64,000 nt of DNA from Oceanimonas pelagia (GTDB lineage Bacteria; Pseudomonadota; Gammaproteobacteria; Enterobacterales; Aeromonadaceae), in contig NZ_CP118224.1 in the NCBI RefSeq assembly GCF_030849025.1, positions 3,263,501 through 3,327,500 on the forward strand, read 5' to 3'. Shown piece after piece: positions 43,144-56,980 of the stretch (positions are counted from its first letter, which is position 1; each line of letters opens with the position of its first letter). Under the pieces are notes generated by a model that was not told where the DNA came from, made no database searches, and saw only the letters and a list, made by a program, of their open reading frames with translations. Position numbers and translations under genes: made by a program.

Positions 43144-43767
43144 ATGCTGCAACGATTGCACTCTCTGCTGGCTCACACCGATCTTGAGGTAAGCGCTCAC
43201 CAGGCGGAGCAACTGGTGGCCCTGGTGGGTTTGCTCGACAAGTGGAACAAGGCCTACAACCTCACCTCGGTGCGGGATCCCGACGCCATGCTGGTGCGTC
43301 ATATCATGGACAGCCTGGTAGTGAGTCCTTACCTCGAGGGAACACGCTTTATCGACGTGGGCACCGGTCCCGGTCTGCCCGGCCTGCCGCTGGCCATTAT
43401 CAATCCCGACAAGCAGTTCGTGCTGCTCGACAGTCTGGGCAAGCGCATTCGCTTTATTCGCACCGTGGTGCACCAGCTGGGGCTGACCAATGTGCAGGCG
43501 GTGCAGAGCCGGGTGGAAGCCTTTCAGCCCGAGCAAAAGTTTGACGGTGTGCTGAGCCGGGCCTTTGCTTCGCTGGACGACATGCTAAGCTGGTGCGCGC
43601 ACCTGCCCGCCCCCCATGGCCGTTTTCTCGCCCTCAAGGGACAGATTCCGGAGCAGGAGCTGCAATCCCTGCCCGCTCACCTGACATGCCAGGCGGTTTA
43701 CCCGTTGCACGTGCCCGAGCAGGAAGGCGACCGCCATCTGGTGGTCATTTCGCAAGCCAGCCAGTAG
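43144..43767 (+). CDS. rsmG: 16S rRNA (guanine-527-N7)-methyltransferase RsmG (GidB)
   Basis: A 207-residue SAM-dependent methyltransferase, the same length as E. coli RsmG. Motif I is [29 protein letters not shown] and VLSRAFASL follow. It methylates G527 of 16S rRNA. The ATG at 43144 is preferred over an in-frame GTG at 43132 because AGGG lies just ahead and the N-terminus MLQRLHSLL aligns with the family. It is 8 bp from mnmG and 9 bp from parA. Confidence 0.95.
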   Translation: MLQRLHSLLAHTDLEVSAHQAEQLVALVGLLDKWNKAYNLTSVRDPDAMLVRHIMDSLVVSPYLEGTRFIDVGTGPGLPGLPLAIINPDKQFVLLDSLGKRIRFIRTVVHQLGLTNVQAVQSRVEAFQPEQKFDGVLSRAFASLDDMLSWCAHLPAPHGRFLALKGQIPEQELQSLPAHLTCQAVYPLHVPEQEGDRHLVVISQASQ

Positions 43768-43776
43768 AGGTTTTCG

Positions 43777-44580
43777 GTGGGAAAAGTCATTGCCATTGCC
43801 AATCAGAAGGGTGGTGTGGGTAAAACCACCACCTGTGTCAATCTGGCCGCCTCCATGGCCGCTACCAAACGCAATGTGCTGGTGATCGATCTCGATCCCC
43901 AGGGCAATGCCACCATGGCCAGCGGTGTCGACAAGTATCAGGTGGCCAATACCGCCTACGAACTGCTGGTGGACGAGCGGCCGGTGGAAGAGGTGGTGAT
44001 CACCGACACCAGCGGCGGGTATCACCTGATCGCCGGCAATGGTGACGTCACCGCCGCCGAGATCAAGCTGATGGAATTCTTCGCCCGGGAAGTGCGCCTG
44101 CGCAATGCCCTGGCGCCGGTGCGGGAGCACTACGATTACATTTTTATCGACTGCCCGCCGTCCCTTAACCTGCTGACGGTCAACGCCATGTCGGCGGCCG
44201 ATTCGGTGCTGGTGCCCATGCAGTGCGAATATTTCGCGCTGGAAGGTCTTACCGCGCTGGTGGATACCATCAGCAAGCTGGCGGCGGTGGTCAACCCCGA
44301 GCTGAAAATCGAGGGCATACTGCGCACCATGTACGATCACCGCAACCGCCTGTCCAATGAGGTGTCCGATCAGCTAAAAAGCTATTTCGGCGACAAGGTC
44401 TACCGTACCGTGATCCCGCGTAACGTGCGCCTGGCCGAGGCCCCCAGCCACGGCACCCCCGCCATGTATTACGACAAGTCTTCGGTGGGCGCCAAGTCCT
44501 ACCTGGCGCTGGCCGGCGAGATCCTGCGCCGGGCCGACGACGAGCAGTCCAACTCCGAACAGGTGGAACAGACAGCATGA
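43777..44580 (+). CDS. parA: chromosome partitioning ATPase ParA (Soj)
   Basis: A 267-residue ParA with the deviant Walker A motif QKGGVGKTTT near residues 9-18, the Walker A' segment LDPQGN and Walker B YIFIDCPP. It binds DNA non-specifically in its ATP form and, with ParB, moves the origin region. It starts with GTG and GAGG lies 7 bp ahead, overlapping the rsmG stop. ATGA overlap with parB shows coupling. Chromosomal type; no N-terminal HTH. Confidence 0.96.
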   Translation: MGKVIAIANQKGGVGKTTTCVNLAASMAATKRNVLVIDLDPQGNATMASGVDKYQVANTAYELLVDERPVEEVVITDTSGGYHLIAGNGDVTAAEIKLMEFFAREVRLRNALAPVREHYDYIFIDCPPSLNLLTVNAMSAADSVLVPMQCEYFALEGLTALVDTISKLAAVVNPELKIEGILRTMYDHRNRLSNEVSDQLKSYFGDKVYRTVIPRNVRLAEAPSHGTPAMYYDKSSVGAKSYLALAGEILRRADDEQSNSEQVEQTA

Positions 44581-45482
44581 ACATGAAACGTCGCGGACTG
44601 GGCAAGGGCCTGGACGCCCTGCTCAGCACCAGCTCTGCCGCCAACCTGCGCCGGGAGCAGGCCGACAGTCATGCCGCGGCCGGCGCCGGCGGTGAACTGC
44701 AGAGCCTGGCCATCAACAGTCTGCAGCCAGGCAAATACCAGCCCCGCCGGGATATGTCCCAGCAGGCGCTGGAGGAACTGGCCGGGTCCATTCGCCAGCA
44801 GGGCATCATTCAGCCCATCGTAGTTCGACCGCTGGAGGCCGGCGGTTATGAGATCCTGGCGGGCGAGCGCCGCTGGCGGGCGGCGCGCATGGCCGGCCTG
44901 AGCCAGGTGCCGGTGCTGGTCAAGCCGGTGTCCGACCAGCAAGCCCTGGCCATCGGCCTGATCGAGAACATTCAGCGCGAAGATCTCAACGTGATGGAAG
45001 AGGCCCGCGCCCTGGCCCGGCTGATCGAGGAGTTTGCGTTTACTCACCAGACCGTGGCCGATGCCGTGGGCAAGAGCCGCAGCGCGGTGAGCAACCTGCT
45101 GCGGCTGAATCAGCTTAATGACGACGTCAAGCAACTGGTGGAAAACGGCTCGCTGGAGATGGGCCATGCCCGCGCCCTGCTGATGCTGGAAGGGGAAACC
45201 CAGTCGCAACTGGCCCACGTGGTGGCGCAGAAAGGGCTGACCGTGCGTGAAACCGAAAGGCTGGTCAAGCAGAGTCAGACCCCGCAAAAGCCGGCTCCGG
45301 AGCAGCCCAGATCCCTGTTCATGGCCCAGCTGGAGCAGGAATTTGGTGAAAAATTAGGTATAAAAGTGGAGATCAAGTCATCCGGCAAAGACAAGGGGAA
45401 GCTGGTTATTTCATATAACTCTTTGAATGAACTGGATAAAATAGGCCACTTCTTTGGCCTGGGCGGCGACCCTGAGCTCTGA
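44577..45482 (+). CDS. parB: chromosome partitioning protein ParB (Spo0J)
   Basis: A 301-residue ParB. The N-terminal CTPase/ParB domain (35-130) has ILAGERRWRAARMAGL (the GERRxRA box) and IENIQREDLN. The HTH follows (TVADAVGKSRSAVSNLLRL, about 160-180), and a dimerisation domain makes up the last 50 residues. It loads on parS and spreads. No consensus parS was found in the window; only a split parS-like palindrome at 30609. A second in-frame Met is two codons in. The 198 bp after it hold the atp promoter. Confidence 0.96.
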   Translation: MNMKRRGLGKGLDALLSTSSAANLRREQADSHAAAGAGGELQSLAINSLQPGKYQPRRDMSQQALEELAGSIRQQGIIQPIVVRPLEAGGYEILAGERRWRAARMAGLSQVPVLVKPVSDQQALAIGLIENIQREDLNVMEEARALARLIEEFAFTHQTVADAVGKSRSAVSNLLRLNQLNDDVKQLVENGSLEMGHARALLMLEGETQSQLAHVVAQKGLTVRETERLVKQSQTPQKPAPEQPRSLFMAQLEQEFGEKLGIKVEIKSSGKDKGKLVISYNSLNELDKIGHFFGLGGDPEL

Positions 45483-45582
45483 CCAGCCGGGCAAAAATGT
45501 AGTAATCCTTCAGTCAGTCAAACTTCGCGCGAAATGCTTAAAAAAAGCACTGAAATCCGCGAAAAATAAGGATTTAGTTCAA

Positions 45583-45610
45583 TTGCATTTGTGTCGTTCA
45601 CGGGTATAAT
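45583..45610 (+). promoter_or_regulatory. sigma-70-type promoter of the atp operon
   Basis: TTGCAT at 45583-45588 and a perfect TATAAT at 45605-45610, spaced by 16 bp, lie about 70 bp upstream of the atpI start. It is the best sigma-70-like promoter seen in the window and is suitably placed for the nine-gene atp operon. Confidence 0.7.
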
Positions 45611-45680
45611 TTGACCTGCTTTTTTGGGGCTTAACCGATGGATGCCATCGGAAAGGCCCCTAACTGTATCAGGAGTGGTT

Positions 45681-46861
<1,181 letters not shown>

Positions 46862-46899
46862 TTAAAAGATAACAAAAATTTAACAAGCTTTCGTTCTAA

Positions 46900-47148
<249 letters not shown>

Positions 47149-47198
47149 TGGCCCGGCTTGTTAATCAGTCTGCTAACCAACTTTAAAGGAGAGTTGCG

Positions 47199-47669
47199 AT
47201 GAACATGAACGCAACAATCCTCGGTCAAACGATCGCGTTTATCATCTTCGTTTGGTTCTGCATGAAGTTCGTATGGCCTCCCATCATGGGTGCCATCGAG
47301 AAGCGTCAGAAGGAAATTGCTGACGGTCTGTCTTCGGCCGAGCGTGCCAAGAAAGACCTGGCCCTGGCGCAAACCAATGCAACCGAACAGCTGAAGGAAG
47401 CCAAGCTGCAGTCTGCTCAAATCGTAGAGCAGGCCAACAAGCGCAAGGCCCAGATCATCGAGGATGCAACGCGTGAGGCTCAGGCCGAGCGTGAAAAGAT
47501 TCTGGCACAGGCGCAGGCGGAAGTTGAAGCCGAACGCAACCGTGTCAAAGAGGAACTGCGCAAGCAGGTTGCTGCTCTTGCCCTGGTGGGTGCAGAGAGA
47601 ATCCTCGAGCGTCAGATTGATGCCGCTGCCAACAGCGACATCGTTGAGAAAGTAGTAGCTGAACTGTAA
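47199..47669 (+). CDS. atpF: F0F1 ATP synthase subunit b
   Basis: A 156-residue peripheral-stalk subunit, identical in length to E. coli AtpF. One N-terminal membrane helix ([21 protein letters not shown]) is followed by a long charged coiled coil (35-150) rich in Lys, Glu and Ala. AAAGGAGAG precedes the ATG. It dimerises and ties F1 to subunit a. Confidence 0.97.
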   Translation: MNMNATILGQTIAFIIFVWFCMKFVWPPIMGAIEKRQKEIADGLSSAERAKKDLALAQTNATEQLKEAKLQSAQIVEQANKRKAQIIEDATREAQAEREKILAQAQAEVEAERNRVKEELRKQVAALALVGAERILERQIDAAANSDIVEKVVAEL

Positions 47670-47682
47670 GGGAACATGAGCC

Positions 47683-48213
47683 ATGGAAATGAAAACCATT
47701 GCTCGCCCCTATGCCAAAGCAGCTTTCGATTTTGCCGTTGAGAAAAAAGCGGTCGACAACTGGCTGTCCATGCTGACTTTTGCCGCCGAAGTGGCGCAGA
47801 ACGACAGCATGGCCCAGGTGTTGAGCAGCGATCTGAACGCGGAAAAGATGGCCGAGGTGTTTTTGGCTGTCTGTGGCGAACAGCTCGATGAGCAAGGCCA
47901 GAACCTGATAAAGGTAATGGCCGCAAACGGACGCTTGAGTGTGTTGCCGGCAGTGGTGCAGGAATTCGCCGTAATGAAGGCGGAACTGGACCGGGTAGTG
48001 GACGCCGATGTGGTTTCCGCCGCCAAACTGACCAAGCAACAAGTGGCCAAGATTCAGGCTTCACTGGAACAGCGTCTGGGACGCCAGGTGAAGCTGAATT
48101 GCAGCGTCGACAAGAGCCTGATGGCCGGCATTATCATCAAGGCCGGCGACATGGTGATCGACGGAAGTGTGCGGGGCCGCCTGTCCCGCTTGGCCGAAAC
48201 GCTGCAATCTTGA
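47683..48213 (+). CDS. atpH: F0F1 ATP synthase subunit delta
   Basis: A 176-residue OSCP/delta subunit. The N-terminal helical bundle begins [14 protein letters not shown] and the C-terminal region ends [22 protein letters not shown], both family hallmarks. It caps the F1 head and joins it to the b stalk. It lies 13 bp after atpF and 14 bp before atpA. Confidence 0.96.
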   Translation: MEMKTIARPYAKAAFDFAVEKKAVDNWLSMLTFAAEVAQNDSMAQVLSSDLNAEKMAEVFLAVCGEQLDEQGQNLIKVMAANGRLSVLPAVVQEFAVMKAELDRVVDADVVSAAKLTKQQVAKIQASLEQRLGRQVKLNCSVDKSLMAGIIIKAGDMVIDGSVRGRLSRLAETLQS

Positions 48214-48227
48214 TTGGGGAATAGAGC

Positions 48228-49769
<1,542 letters not shown>

Positions 49770-49814
49770 CCATGTGGCAGCGTTTATTGCTGCCACCTGA
49801 ATTGGAGAAGCGAC

Positions 49815-50675
49815 ATGGCCGGCGCAAAAGAAATACGTAGCAAGATCGGGAGTGTGAAAAACACTCAGAAGATCACCAGCGCTATGGAGATGGTGGCCGC
49901 CTCGAAAATGCGCAAAGCGCAGGATCGCATGGACCACAGCCGCCCATACGCTGAAACCATACGCAAGGTGATCGGCCACATCGCGCAGGGGAACTTGGAA
50001 TACAAGCACCCCTATCTGGAAGACCGTGAGGTCAAGCGCGTAGGCTTTATTATCGTCTCCACCGATCGTGGCCTTTGTGGTGGTCTGAACATCAACGTGT
50101 TCAAGGCCGCCATGAACAGCATGAAAGCGTACACCGACAAGGGTGTAGGCGTGGATCTGTGCCTTATCGGCAGCAAGGCGGTTGGTTTCTTCAACCGTTA
50201 TGGCGGCAAGGTACTGGCGCAGGCTTCCGGCCTGGGCGACAACCCCGCGCTCGACGATCTGATCGGCTCGGTCAGTGTCATGCTGGAAGCGTACGACAAG
50301 GGTGAGATAGACAAGCTGTACCTGGTGTACAACAAGTTTGAAAACACCATGGTGCAAAAGCCGACGGTCGATCAACTGTTGCCTTTGCCTGCATCGGAAG
50401 AAGAAGTGGCCAGCCACAGCTGGGACTACCTCTATGAACCGGATCCCAAATCGCTGCTGGACACGCTGCTGGTACGCTTTGTGGAATCCCAGGTGTATCA
50501 GGGTGTGGTCGAGAACCTGGCCAGCGAACAGGCGGCCCGGATGGTGGCGATGAAAGCCGCAACCGACAACGCCGGCAACCTCATCAACGATCTGCAACTG
50601 GTGTATAACAAGGCCCGTCAGGCCGCCATTACCCAGGAGCTGAGTGAGATCGTTGCCGGGGCCGGTGCCGTATAA
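49815..50675 (+). CDS. atpG: F0F1 ATP synthase subunit gamma
   Basis: A 286-residue central-shaft subunit. The N-terminal coiled coil starts [20 protein letters not shown] and the C-terminal helix contains [15 protein letters not shown], the family signature. GGAGAAG lies ahead of the ATG. It rotates inside the alpha3beta3 head. Confidence 0.97.
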   Translation: MAGAKEIRSKIGSVKNTQKITSAMEMVAASKMRKAQDRMDHSRPYAETIRKVIGHIAQGNLEYKHPYLEDREVKRVGFIIVSTDRGLCGGLNINVFKAAMNSMKAYTDKGVGVDLCLIGSKAVGFFNRYGGKVLAQASGLGDNPALDDLIGSVSVMLEAYDKGEIDKLYLVYNKFENTMVQKPTVDQLLPLPASEEEVASHSWDYLYEPDPKSLLDTLLVRFVESQVYQGVVENLASEQAARMVAMKAATDNAGNLINDLQLVYNKARQAAITQELSEIVAGAGAV

Positions 50676-52097
<1,422 letters not shown>

Positions 52098-52115
52098 GCC
52101 TCTAAGGAGGACCTG

Positions 52116-52541
52116 ATGGCTGAGTATAGCTTTCACCTGGACATCGTCAGTGCCGAAAAACGCCTGTTTTCCGGCTCTGTGACCGCGGTGACTGTCTCCG
52201 GCTCTGAGGGTGAATTGGGCGTTCGTTACGGACACGCCCCCCTGCTGACGGCAATCCGTCCCGGCCTGGTGCAATACGTCACCAAGGCCGGCCAGCAGGA
52301 AGTTCTGTATATCTCCGGTGGCATGCTGGAAGTACAGGGCAGCAGTGTTATGGTTCTGGCCGACACTGCGATTCGCGCCGAAGATCTGGATAAAGCCAAG
52401 GCCGAAGAAGCCAAGCGCTCGGCGGAAGCCAAGCTGCAGAACTCCTCACACGATGTGGACTATGCAGAAGCGGCCGCCGAACTGGCCCGGGCTATGGCGA
52501 AACTGCGCGTGCTGCAGTTGGTTAAGAAAAACGTACGTTAA
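52116..52541 (+). CDS. atpC: F0F1 ATP synthase subunit epsilon
   Basis: A 141-residue epsilon subunit with the N-terminal beta sandwich ([21 protein letters not shown]) and a C-terminal helical hairpin that can inhibit F1. AAGGAGG is 8 bp before the ATG. It is the last gene of the atp operon, closed by a strong terminator. Confidence 0.97.
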   Translation: MAEYSFHLDIVSAEKRLFSGSVTAVTVSGSEGELGVRYGHAPLLTAIRPGLVQYVTKAGQQEVLYISGGMLEVQGSSVMVLADTAIRAEDLDKAKAEEAKRSAEAKLQNSSHDVDYAEAAAELARAMAKLRVLQLVKKNVR

Positions 52542-52553
52542 GCCGAACGTTCG

Positions 52554-52584
52554 AAAAAGCGACCTCAGGGTCGCTTTTTTTTTT
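52554..52584 (+). terminator. rho-independent terminator of the atp operon
   Basis: GCGACC and GGTCGC with a TCAG loop are followed by ten T residues and preceded by five A residues. It starts 13 bp after the atpC stop. Confidence 0.95.
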
Positions 52585-52620
52585 GCGAAAAAATCACAAT
52601 AACGGCATTAACGGTGAGGT

Positions 52621-52698
52621 GTCAGGAGTGAGGGGTGAGGAGAAACAACCGTTCTGCAAACGGGGTTTACTCCTCACCTCTAACCCCTCACTCCTCAC
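52621..52698. repeat. large imperfect inverted repeat between atpC and glmU
   Basis: The left arm (52621-52642: GTCAGGAGTGAGGGGTGAGG and two more bases) is nearly complementary to the right arm (52669-52698), which reads back GTGAGGAGTGAGGGGT followed by further GAGG units. A smaller hairpin, CCGTT/AACGG (52649-52663), lies in the loop. It looks like a mobile or dispersed palindromic element, and lies just before the glmU start. Confidence 0.65.
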
Positions 52699-52725
52699 GG
52701 TCATTTCAAACGGGATATATTTTCA

Positions 52726-54090
52726 ATGACGATTCAGGCGGTAATTCTGGCGGCGGGCAAGGGCACCCGCATGCGCTCTTCTCTTCCCAAGGTACTGCAC
52801 CCGGTGGCCAACAAGCCCATGGTGGCTCATGTGATCGAGGCCGCCCGGGCCTGCGGGGTGGACGGTATTCACCTGGTCTACGGCCACGGTGCCGACCAGC
52901 TCAAGGCCCGCATTGAAGCCCCGGATCTGCACTGGGCTCATCAGGCCGAGCAGCTCGGCACCGGCCACGCGGTGGCGGTGGCGCTGCCGGCCATTGCCGA
53001 TGAAGACAGGGTGCTGGTGCTCTACGGTGATACCCCGTTGCTGCAGGCGGACACCCTGCAGCGGCTGATCGCCGCCCAGCCCAAAGGGGGCGTGGGCCTG
53101 CTTACGGTAAGCCTTGCCAACCCCACCGGCTATGGCCGTATCGTGCGGGAACACGGCCAGGTCACCGGCATTGTTGAGCAGAAGGATGCCACCCCCGAGC
53201 AGCTGGCCATTACCGAGGTGAACACCGGTGTGCTGGTGGCCGACGCCGGCCGGCTCAGGGCCTGGCTGGGCGAGCTCAACAACGACAATGCCCAGGGGGA
53301 GTTCTACCTCACCGACATCTTCGCCATGGCCCACCGGGACGGCTGCGACATTGCCACCGTGCAGCCGGCCAGCACCGCCGAGGTGGAAGGGGCCAACGAC
53401 CGGGTGCAGCTGGCCGGGCTGGAGCGGGCCTATCAGCGCATGCAGGCCGAGCGGCTGATGCGCGAGGGCGTCAGCCTGCTGGATCCGGCCCGCTTCGATC
53501 TGCGCGGTACCCTGACCGCCGGCGAGGAAGTGGTGATCGACGTCAACGTCATCATTGAGGGTGACGTGCGCCTGGGTAATCGGGTGAAAATCGGCGCCGG
53601 TACCATTCTGAAGAACTGCGTGATCGGCGACGATGCCGAGGTGAAGCCCTATTCCATCGTGGAAAACGCCGAACTGGGCAGCGCCAGCAGCGCCGGCCCC
53701 TTTGCCCGCCTGCGCCCCGGCGCCGTGCTGGCCGAGGATGCCCATGTCGGCAACTTTGTGGAAATGAAAAAGGCCCGCCTGGGCAAGGGTTCCAAGGCCG
53801 GCCACCTCAGCTATCTGGGCGATGCCGAGATCGGCGCGGGGGTGAACATCGGTGCCGGCACCATCACCTGCAACTATGACGGCGTCAACAAGTTCCAGAC
53901 GGTGATCGAAGACGGCGTGTTCGTCGGCTCCGACACCCAGCTGGTGGCCCCGGTGCGCATCGGCAAGAATGCCACCCTGGGGGCCGGCAGCACCGTCACC
54001 AAGGACGTGGCCGAGGCTGAGCTGGTGATCACCCGCGTGCCCCAGCGCCATATCAAGAACTGGCCCCGCCCGGTGAAGAAGAAGTCCTGA
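52726..54090 (+). CDS. glmU: bifunctional GlcNAc-1-P uridyltransferase / GlcN-1-P acetyltransferase GlmU
   Basis: A 454-residue two-domain enzyme. The N-terminal pyrophosphorylase (1-230) has [19 protein letters not shown]. The C-terminal left-handed beta helix (250-454) has hexapeptide repeats and the [13 protein letters not shown] active-site stretch with the catalytic His earlier in [14 protein letters not shown]. It makes UDP-GlcNAc for peptidoglycan and LPS. Length matches E. coli (456). The 184 bp upstream contain the atp terminator and an inverted repeat. Confidence 0.97.
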   Translation: MTIQAVILAAGKGTRMRSSLPKVLHPVANKPMVAHVIEAARACGVDGIHLVYGHGADQLKARIEAPDLHWAHQAEQLGTGHAVAVALPAIADEDRVLVLYGDTPLLQADTLQRLIAAQPKGGVGLLTVSLANPTGYGRIVREHGQVTGIVEQKDATPEQLAITEVNTGVLVADAGRLRAWLGELNNDNAQGEFYLTDIFAMAHRDGCDIATVQPASTAEVEGANDRVQLAGLERAYQRMQAERLMREGVSLLDPARFDLRGTLTAGEEVVIDVNVIIEGDVRLGNRVKIGAGTILKNCVIGDDAEVKPYSIVENAELGSASSAGPFARLRPGAVLAEDAHVGNFVEMKKARLGKGSKAGHLSYLGDAEIGAGVNIGAGTITCNYDGVNKFQTVIEDGVFVGSDTQLVAPVRIGKNATLGAGSTVTKDVAEAELVITRVPQRHIKNWPRPVKKKS

Positions 54091-54106
54091 ACCATCCCGC
54101 TTTCTT

Positions 54107-54170
54107 GTCACCTCCGCGAAGGCGGAGGTCCATTATTGTCTGCTCGGGACTCCGGCCTTCGCGGGAGTGA
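54107..54170. repeat. REPIN-like pair of inverted palindromes, copy 2
   Basis: The left hairpin is CCTCCGC/GCGGAGG with GAAG loop (54111-54128). The right hairpin has arms ACTCCGGC and GCGGGAGT with CTTC loop (54149-54168) and one mismatch. Ends are GTCA and TGA(T). Layout, loops and orientation match the element at 40126-40190, although the stem sequences differ by compensating changes. Confidence 0.75.
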
Positions 54171-54180
54171 TGGCTATGGG

Positions 54181-54210
54181 CGCGGCTGTGGTTTCACAGC
54201 CGCGTTTTTT
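54181..54210 (+). terminator. rho-independent terminator of glmU
   Basis: CGCGGCTGTG and CACAGCCGCG form a perfect 10-bp stem with a GTTT loop and are followed by TTTTTT. It lies just beyond the REPIN copy. Confidence 0.93.
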
Positions 54211-54271
54211 ATTGCCCGCCTATCTTTTGATCTGCTAGCATTCTGCTTTCAAAACGAAACTTAATGTCGCC

Positions 54272-55042
54272 ATGTCGAAACGCAACACTCAACAACGCCG
54301 CCATACCATCATCACCCTGCTGGCCGAGCGGGGGGAAGTGACCGTGGATGAGCTGGCCCGCCGTTTCGATACCTCGGAAGTGACCATTCGCAAGGATCTC
54401 ACCGCGCTGGAGAAAAACGGCCTGCTGCTGCGCCGCTATGGCGGCGCCGTGCCGGTGCCGAGCGAAATGGTAGCTGAGGCCGGTGCCGAGCCGGTTTCAA
54501 AACGAAAACAGTCCCTGGCCCGGGCGGCGGCGGCGCGCATTCGCGAGCACAACCGCATCATTATCGACAGCGGCAGCACCACGGCGGCGTTGCTGGGCGA
54601 GCTGGGGCAGAAAAGCGGTCTGGTGGTGATGACCAATTCGCTCAATATCGCCAATGCCCTGCGCGAGCTGGAGCCGGAGCCCACCCTGCTGATGACCGGT
54701 GGTACCTGGGATCCGTCTTCCGAGTCGTTTCAGGGGCAGGTGGCCGAGCAGGTGCTGCGATCCTACGACTTCGATCAGCTGTTTATCGGCGCCGACGGCA
54801 TCGATCTGGCCCGGGGCACCACCACCTTCAATGAGCTCACCGGCCTGTCGCGGGTGATGGCCGAGGTGGCCCGGGAAGTGGTGGTGATGGTGGAGTCGGA
54901 CAAGATTGGCCGCAAAATCCCCAATCTGGAGCTGCCCTGGAGTGCCATTCATACCCTGGTGACCGACAGCGGCATTCCCAAAGAATATCAACAACAGTTA
55001 GCGCAAAAGGGCATCACCCTGGTGATAGCCCCTTCATCCTGA
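54272..55042 (+). CDS. glmR: DeoR-family regulator, probable GlmR
   Basis: A 256-residue DeoR-type repressor. The winged HTH (5-60; [23 protein letters not shown]) is followed by a DeoR sensor domain with [22 protein letters not shown] and FIGADGID. It stands between glmU and glmS, 10 bp before glmS, as does GlmR in Pseudomonas, so control of glmS by a sugar phosphate is likely. Relatives such as GlpR and AgaR are alternatives. CDS follows a terminator and has its own short AT-rich promoter region (54211-54271). Confidence 0.85.
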   Translation: MSKRNTQQRRHTIITLLAERGEVTVDELARRFDTSEVTIRKDLTALEKNGLLLRRYGGAVPVPSEMVAEAGAEPVSKRKQSLARAAAARIREHNRIIIDSGSTTAALLGELGQKSGLVVMTNSLNIANALRELEPEPTLLMTGGTWDPSSESFQGQVAEQVLRSYDFDQLFIGADGIDLARGTTTFNELTGLSRVMAEVAREVVVMVESDKIGRKIPNLELPWSAIHTLVTDSGIPKEYQQQLAQKGITLVIAPSS

Positions 55043-55052
55043 GGACAAGAGC

Positions 55053-56882
55053 ATGTGTGGAATTGTAGGGGCCGTGGCCCAGCGTGATGTGGCGGAAATT
55101 CTGGTGGAAGGCCTGCGCCGGCTGGAATACCGGGGGTACGACTCCGCCGGGGTGGCCATTATTCACGACAACCGGCTGGGCCGGGTGCGTCGTCTCGGCA
55201 AGGTGCAGGCGCTGGCCGACGCCCTTGAGCAACAACCGCTGGCCGGCGGCACCGGCATTGCCCATACCCGCTGGGCCACCCATGGCGAGCCGTCCGAGCG
55301 CAATGCCCACCCCCACGTGTCCGGTAACATCGCCGTGGTGCACAACGGCATTATCGAAAACCATGAAGAACTGCGCGAACAGCTTAAAGCCAGAGGCTAC
55401 GAGTTTGCTTCAGACACCGACACCGAGGTGATCGCTCATCTGGTGCACTGGCATCGCCAGCACACCGACTCATTGCTGGCGGCACTGCAAACCACGGTTA
55501 AAGAGTTGCGTGGCGCCTATGGCACCGTGCTGATGGACGTCAACGACGATACGCGGGTGGTGGTGGCCCGTTCCGGCTCGCCGCTGGTGATCGGCCTTGG
55601 TCTGGGCGAGAACTTTATCGCCTCGGATCAGCTGGCGCTGCTGCCGGTCACCCGCCGTTTCCTGTTCCTGGAAGAGGGCGACGTGGCCGAGGTGACCCGC
55701 CGCGAGATTCGTATCTTTGACCGTGACGGCCAGCCGGTGACCCGCGCCGAGCAGGAGTCGGACGTGATCCACGACGCCGGCGACAAGGGCGAATACCGTC
55801 ACCATATGCTGAAGGAAATTCACGAGCAGCCCAGGGCCATTACCGATACCCTGGAAGGCCGGCTGAGCGAGCAGGGCGTGGTGGTGGAGTCCTTTGGCAA
55901 CGGTGCCCGCGACATTTTTGAAAAAGTGGAGCACATTCAGCTGATCGCCTGCGGCACCTCCTACCATGCCGGCATGGTGGCCCGTTACTGGTTCGAGGCC
56001 CTGGCCGGGGTGCCCTGCGATATCGAGATCGCCTCCGAGTTCCGCTACCGCAAGTCGGTGGTGCGTCCCAACAGCCTGCTGATCACCCTGTCCCAGAGCG
56101 GCGAGACCGCCGACACCCTGGCGGCGCTGCGGCTGGCCAAGGAGTCCGGCTACATGAGCAGCCTGACCATCTGCAACGTGCCCGGCTCCTCCCTGGTGCG
56201 GGAGTCGGATCTGGCCTTTATGACCCGGGCCGGCGCCGAAATCGGCGTGGCTTCTACCAAGGCGTTTACCACGCAACTGGTGGCGCTGCTGATGCTGGTG
56301 GCGGCGGTGGGCCGTTGCCGGGGCAACCTGAGCGAGCAGACCGAGGCCGAGCTGGTGCGCTCGCTGCGCTCACTGCCGGCGCACATCGTCGATACCCTGG
56401 CGCTGGCCGGCGACATTGAGCAACTGGCGGAAGAGTTCGCCGACAAGTACCACAGCCTGTTCCTGGGCCGGGGCGAGCAGTATCCCATCGCCATGGAAGG
56501 GGCGCTCAAACTCAAGGAAATTTCCTACATTCACGCCGAGGCCTATGCCGCCGGCGAGCTCAAGCACGGCCCGCTGGCGCTGATTGACGCCGACATGCCC
56601 ATTATCGTGGTGGCGCCCAACAACGAGCTGCTGGAAAAGCTGAAGTCCAACGTGGAAGAAGTACGCGCCCGGGGCGGTATCCTCTATGTGTTCGCCGACA
56701 AGCGGGCCGGCTTCAAGGGTGACAACACCATGCGGGTGATGTCGCTGGAACATGTGGATGAGGTGATCGCGCCCATCGTCTATACGGTGCCGCTGCAGCT
56801 GCTGTCCTACTACGTGGCCCTGATCAAGGGCACCGACGTGGATCAGCCCCGCAATCTGGCCAAGAGCGTGACCGTGGAATAA
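55053..56882 (+). CDS. glmS: glutamine-fructose-6-phosphate aminotransferase GlmS
   Basis: A 609-residue enzyme, the E. coli length. The glutaminase domain begins MCGIVGAV with the N-terminal catalytic Cys, and has [16 protein letters not shown]. Two SIS domains follow ([55 protein letters not shown] split over the region 460-500). It makes glucosamine-6-phosphate from fructose-6-phosphate and glutamine. It probably shares a transcript with glmR. It converges with the LuxQ-like gene across 79 bp containing hairpins. Confidence 0.97.
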   Translation: MCGIVGAVAQRDVAEILVEGLRRLEYRGYDSAGVAIIHDNRLGRVRRLGKVQALADALEQQPLAGGTGIAHTRWATHGEPSERNAHPHVSGNIAVVHNGIIENHEELREQLKARGYEFASDTDTEVIAHLVHWHRQHTDSLLAALQTTVKELRGAYGTVLMDVNDDTRVVVARSGSPLVIGLGLGENFIASDQLALLPVTRRFLFLEEGDVAEVTRREIRIFDRDGQPVTRAEQESDVIHDAGDKGEYRHHMLKEIHEQPRAITDTLEGRLSEQGVVVESFGNGARDIFEKVEHIQLIACGTSYHAGMVARYWFEALAGVPCDIEIASEFRYRKSVVRPNSLLITLSQSGETADTLAALRLAKESGYMSSLTICNVPGSSLVRESDLAFMTRAGAEIGVASTKAFTTQLVALLMLVAAVGRCRGNLSEQTEAELVRSLRSLPAHIVDTLALAGDIEQLAEEFADKYHSLFLGRGEQYPIAMEGALKLKEISYIHAEAYAAGELKHGPLALIDADMPIIVVAPNNELLEKLKSNVEEVRARGGILYVFADKRAGFKGDNTMRVMSLEHVDEVIAPIVYTVPLQLLSYYVALIKGTDVDQPRNLAKSVTVE

Positions 56883-56908
56883 GGCGCCACAAGCCCAGCA
56901 GCCGTTTT

Positions 56909-56980
56909 GTGGGATGAAAATAAAGTGTCATCCCACCCCTTGCATGCACCCCGGTGCCGGCCTACGGCTGGCCCGGGGTG
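56909..56980. terminator. two hairpins between convergent glmS and LuxQ-like gene
   Basis: GTGGGATG/CATCCCAC (56909-56916 and 56929-56936) forms an 8-bp stem. CACCCCGG/CCGGGGTG (56947-56954 and 56973-56980) forms another with an inner GCCG/CGGC stem; it overlaps the last codons of the minus-strand gene. Neither has a strong T-run, so terminator function is only likely. Confidence 0.5.

Noticed and set aside
43702..43720. CACGTG core inside rsmG as a parS site
   Set aside because: Only the left half (GTTGCAC) fits parS; the right half is GTGCCCG.
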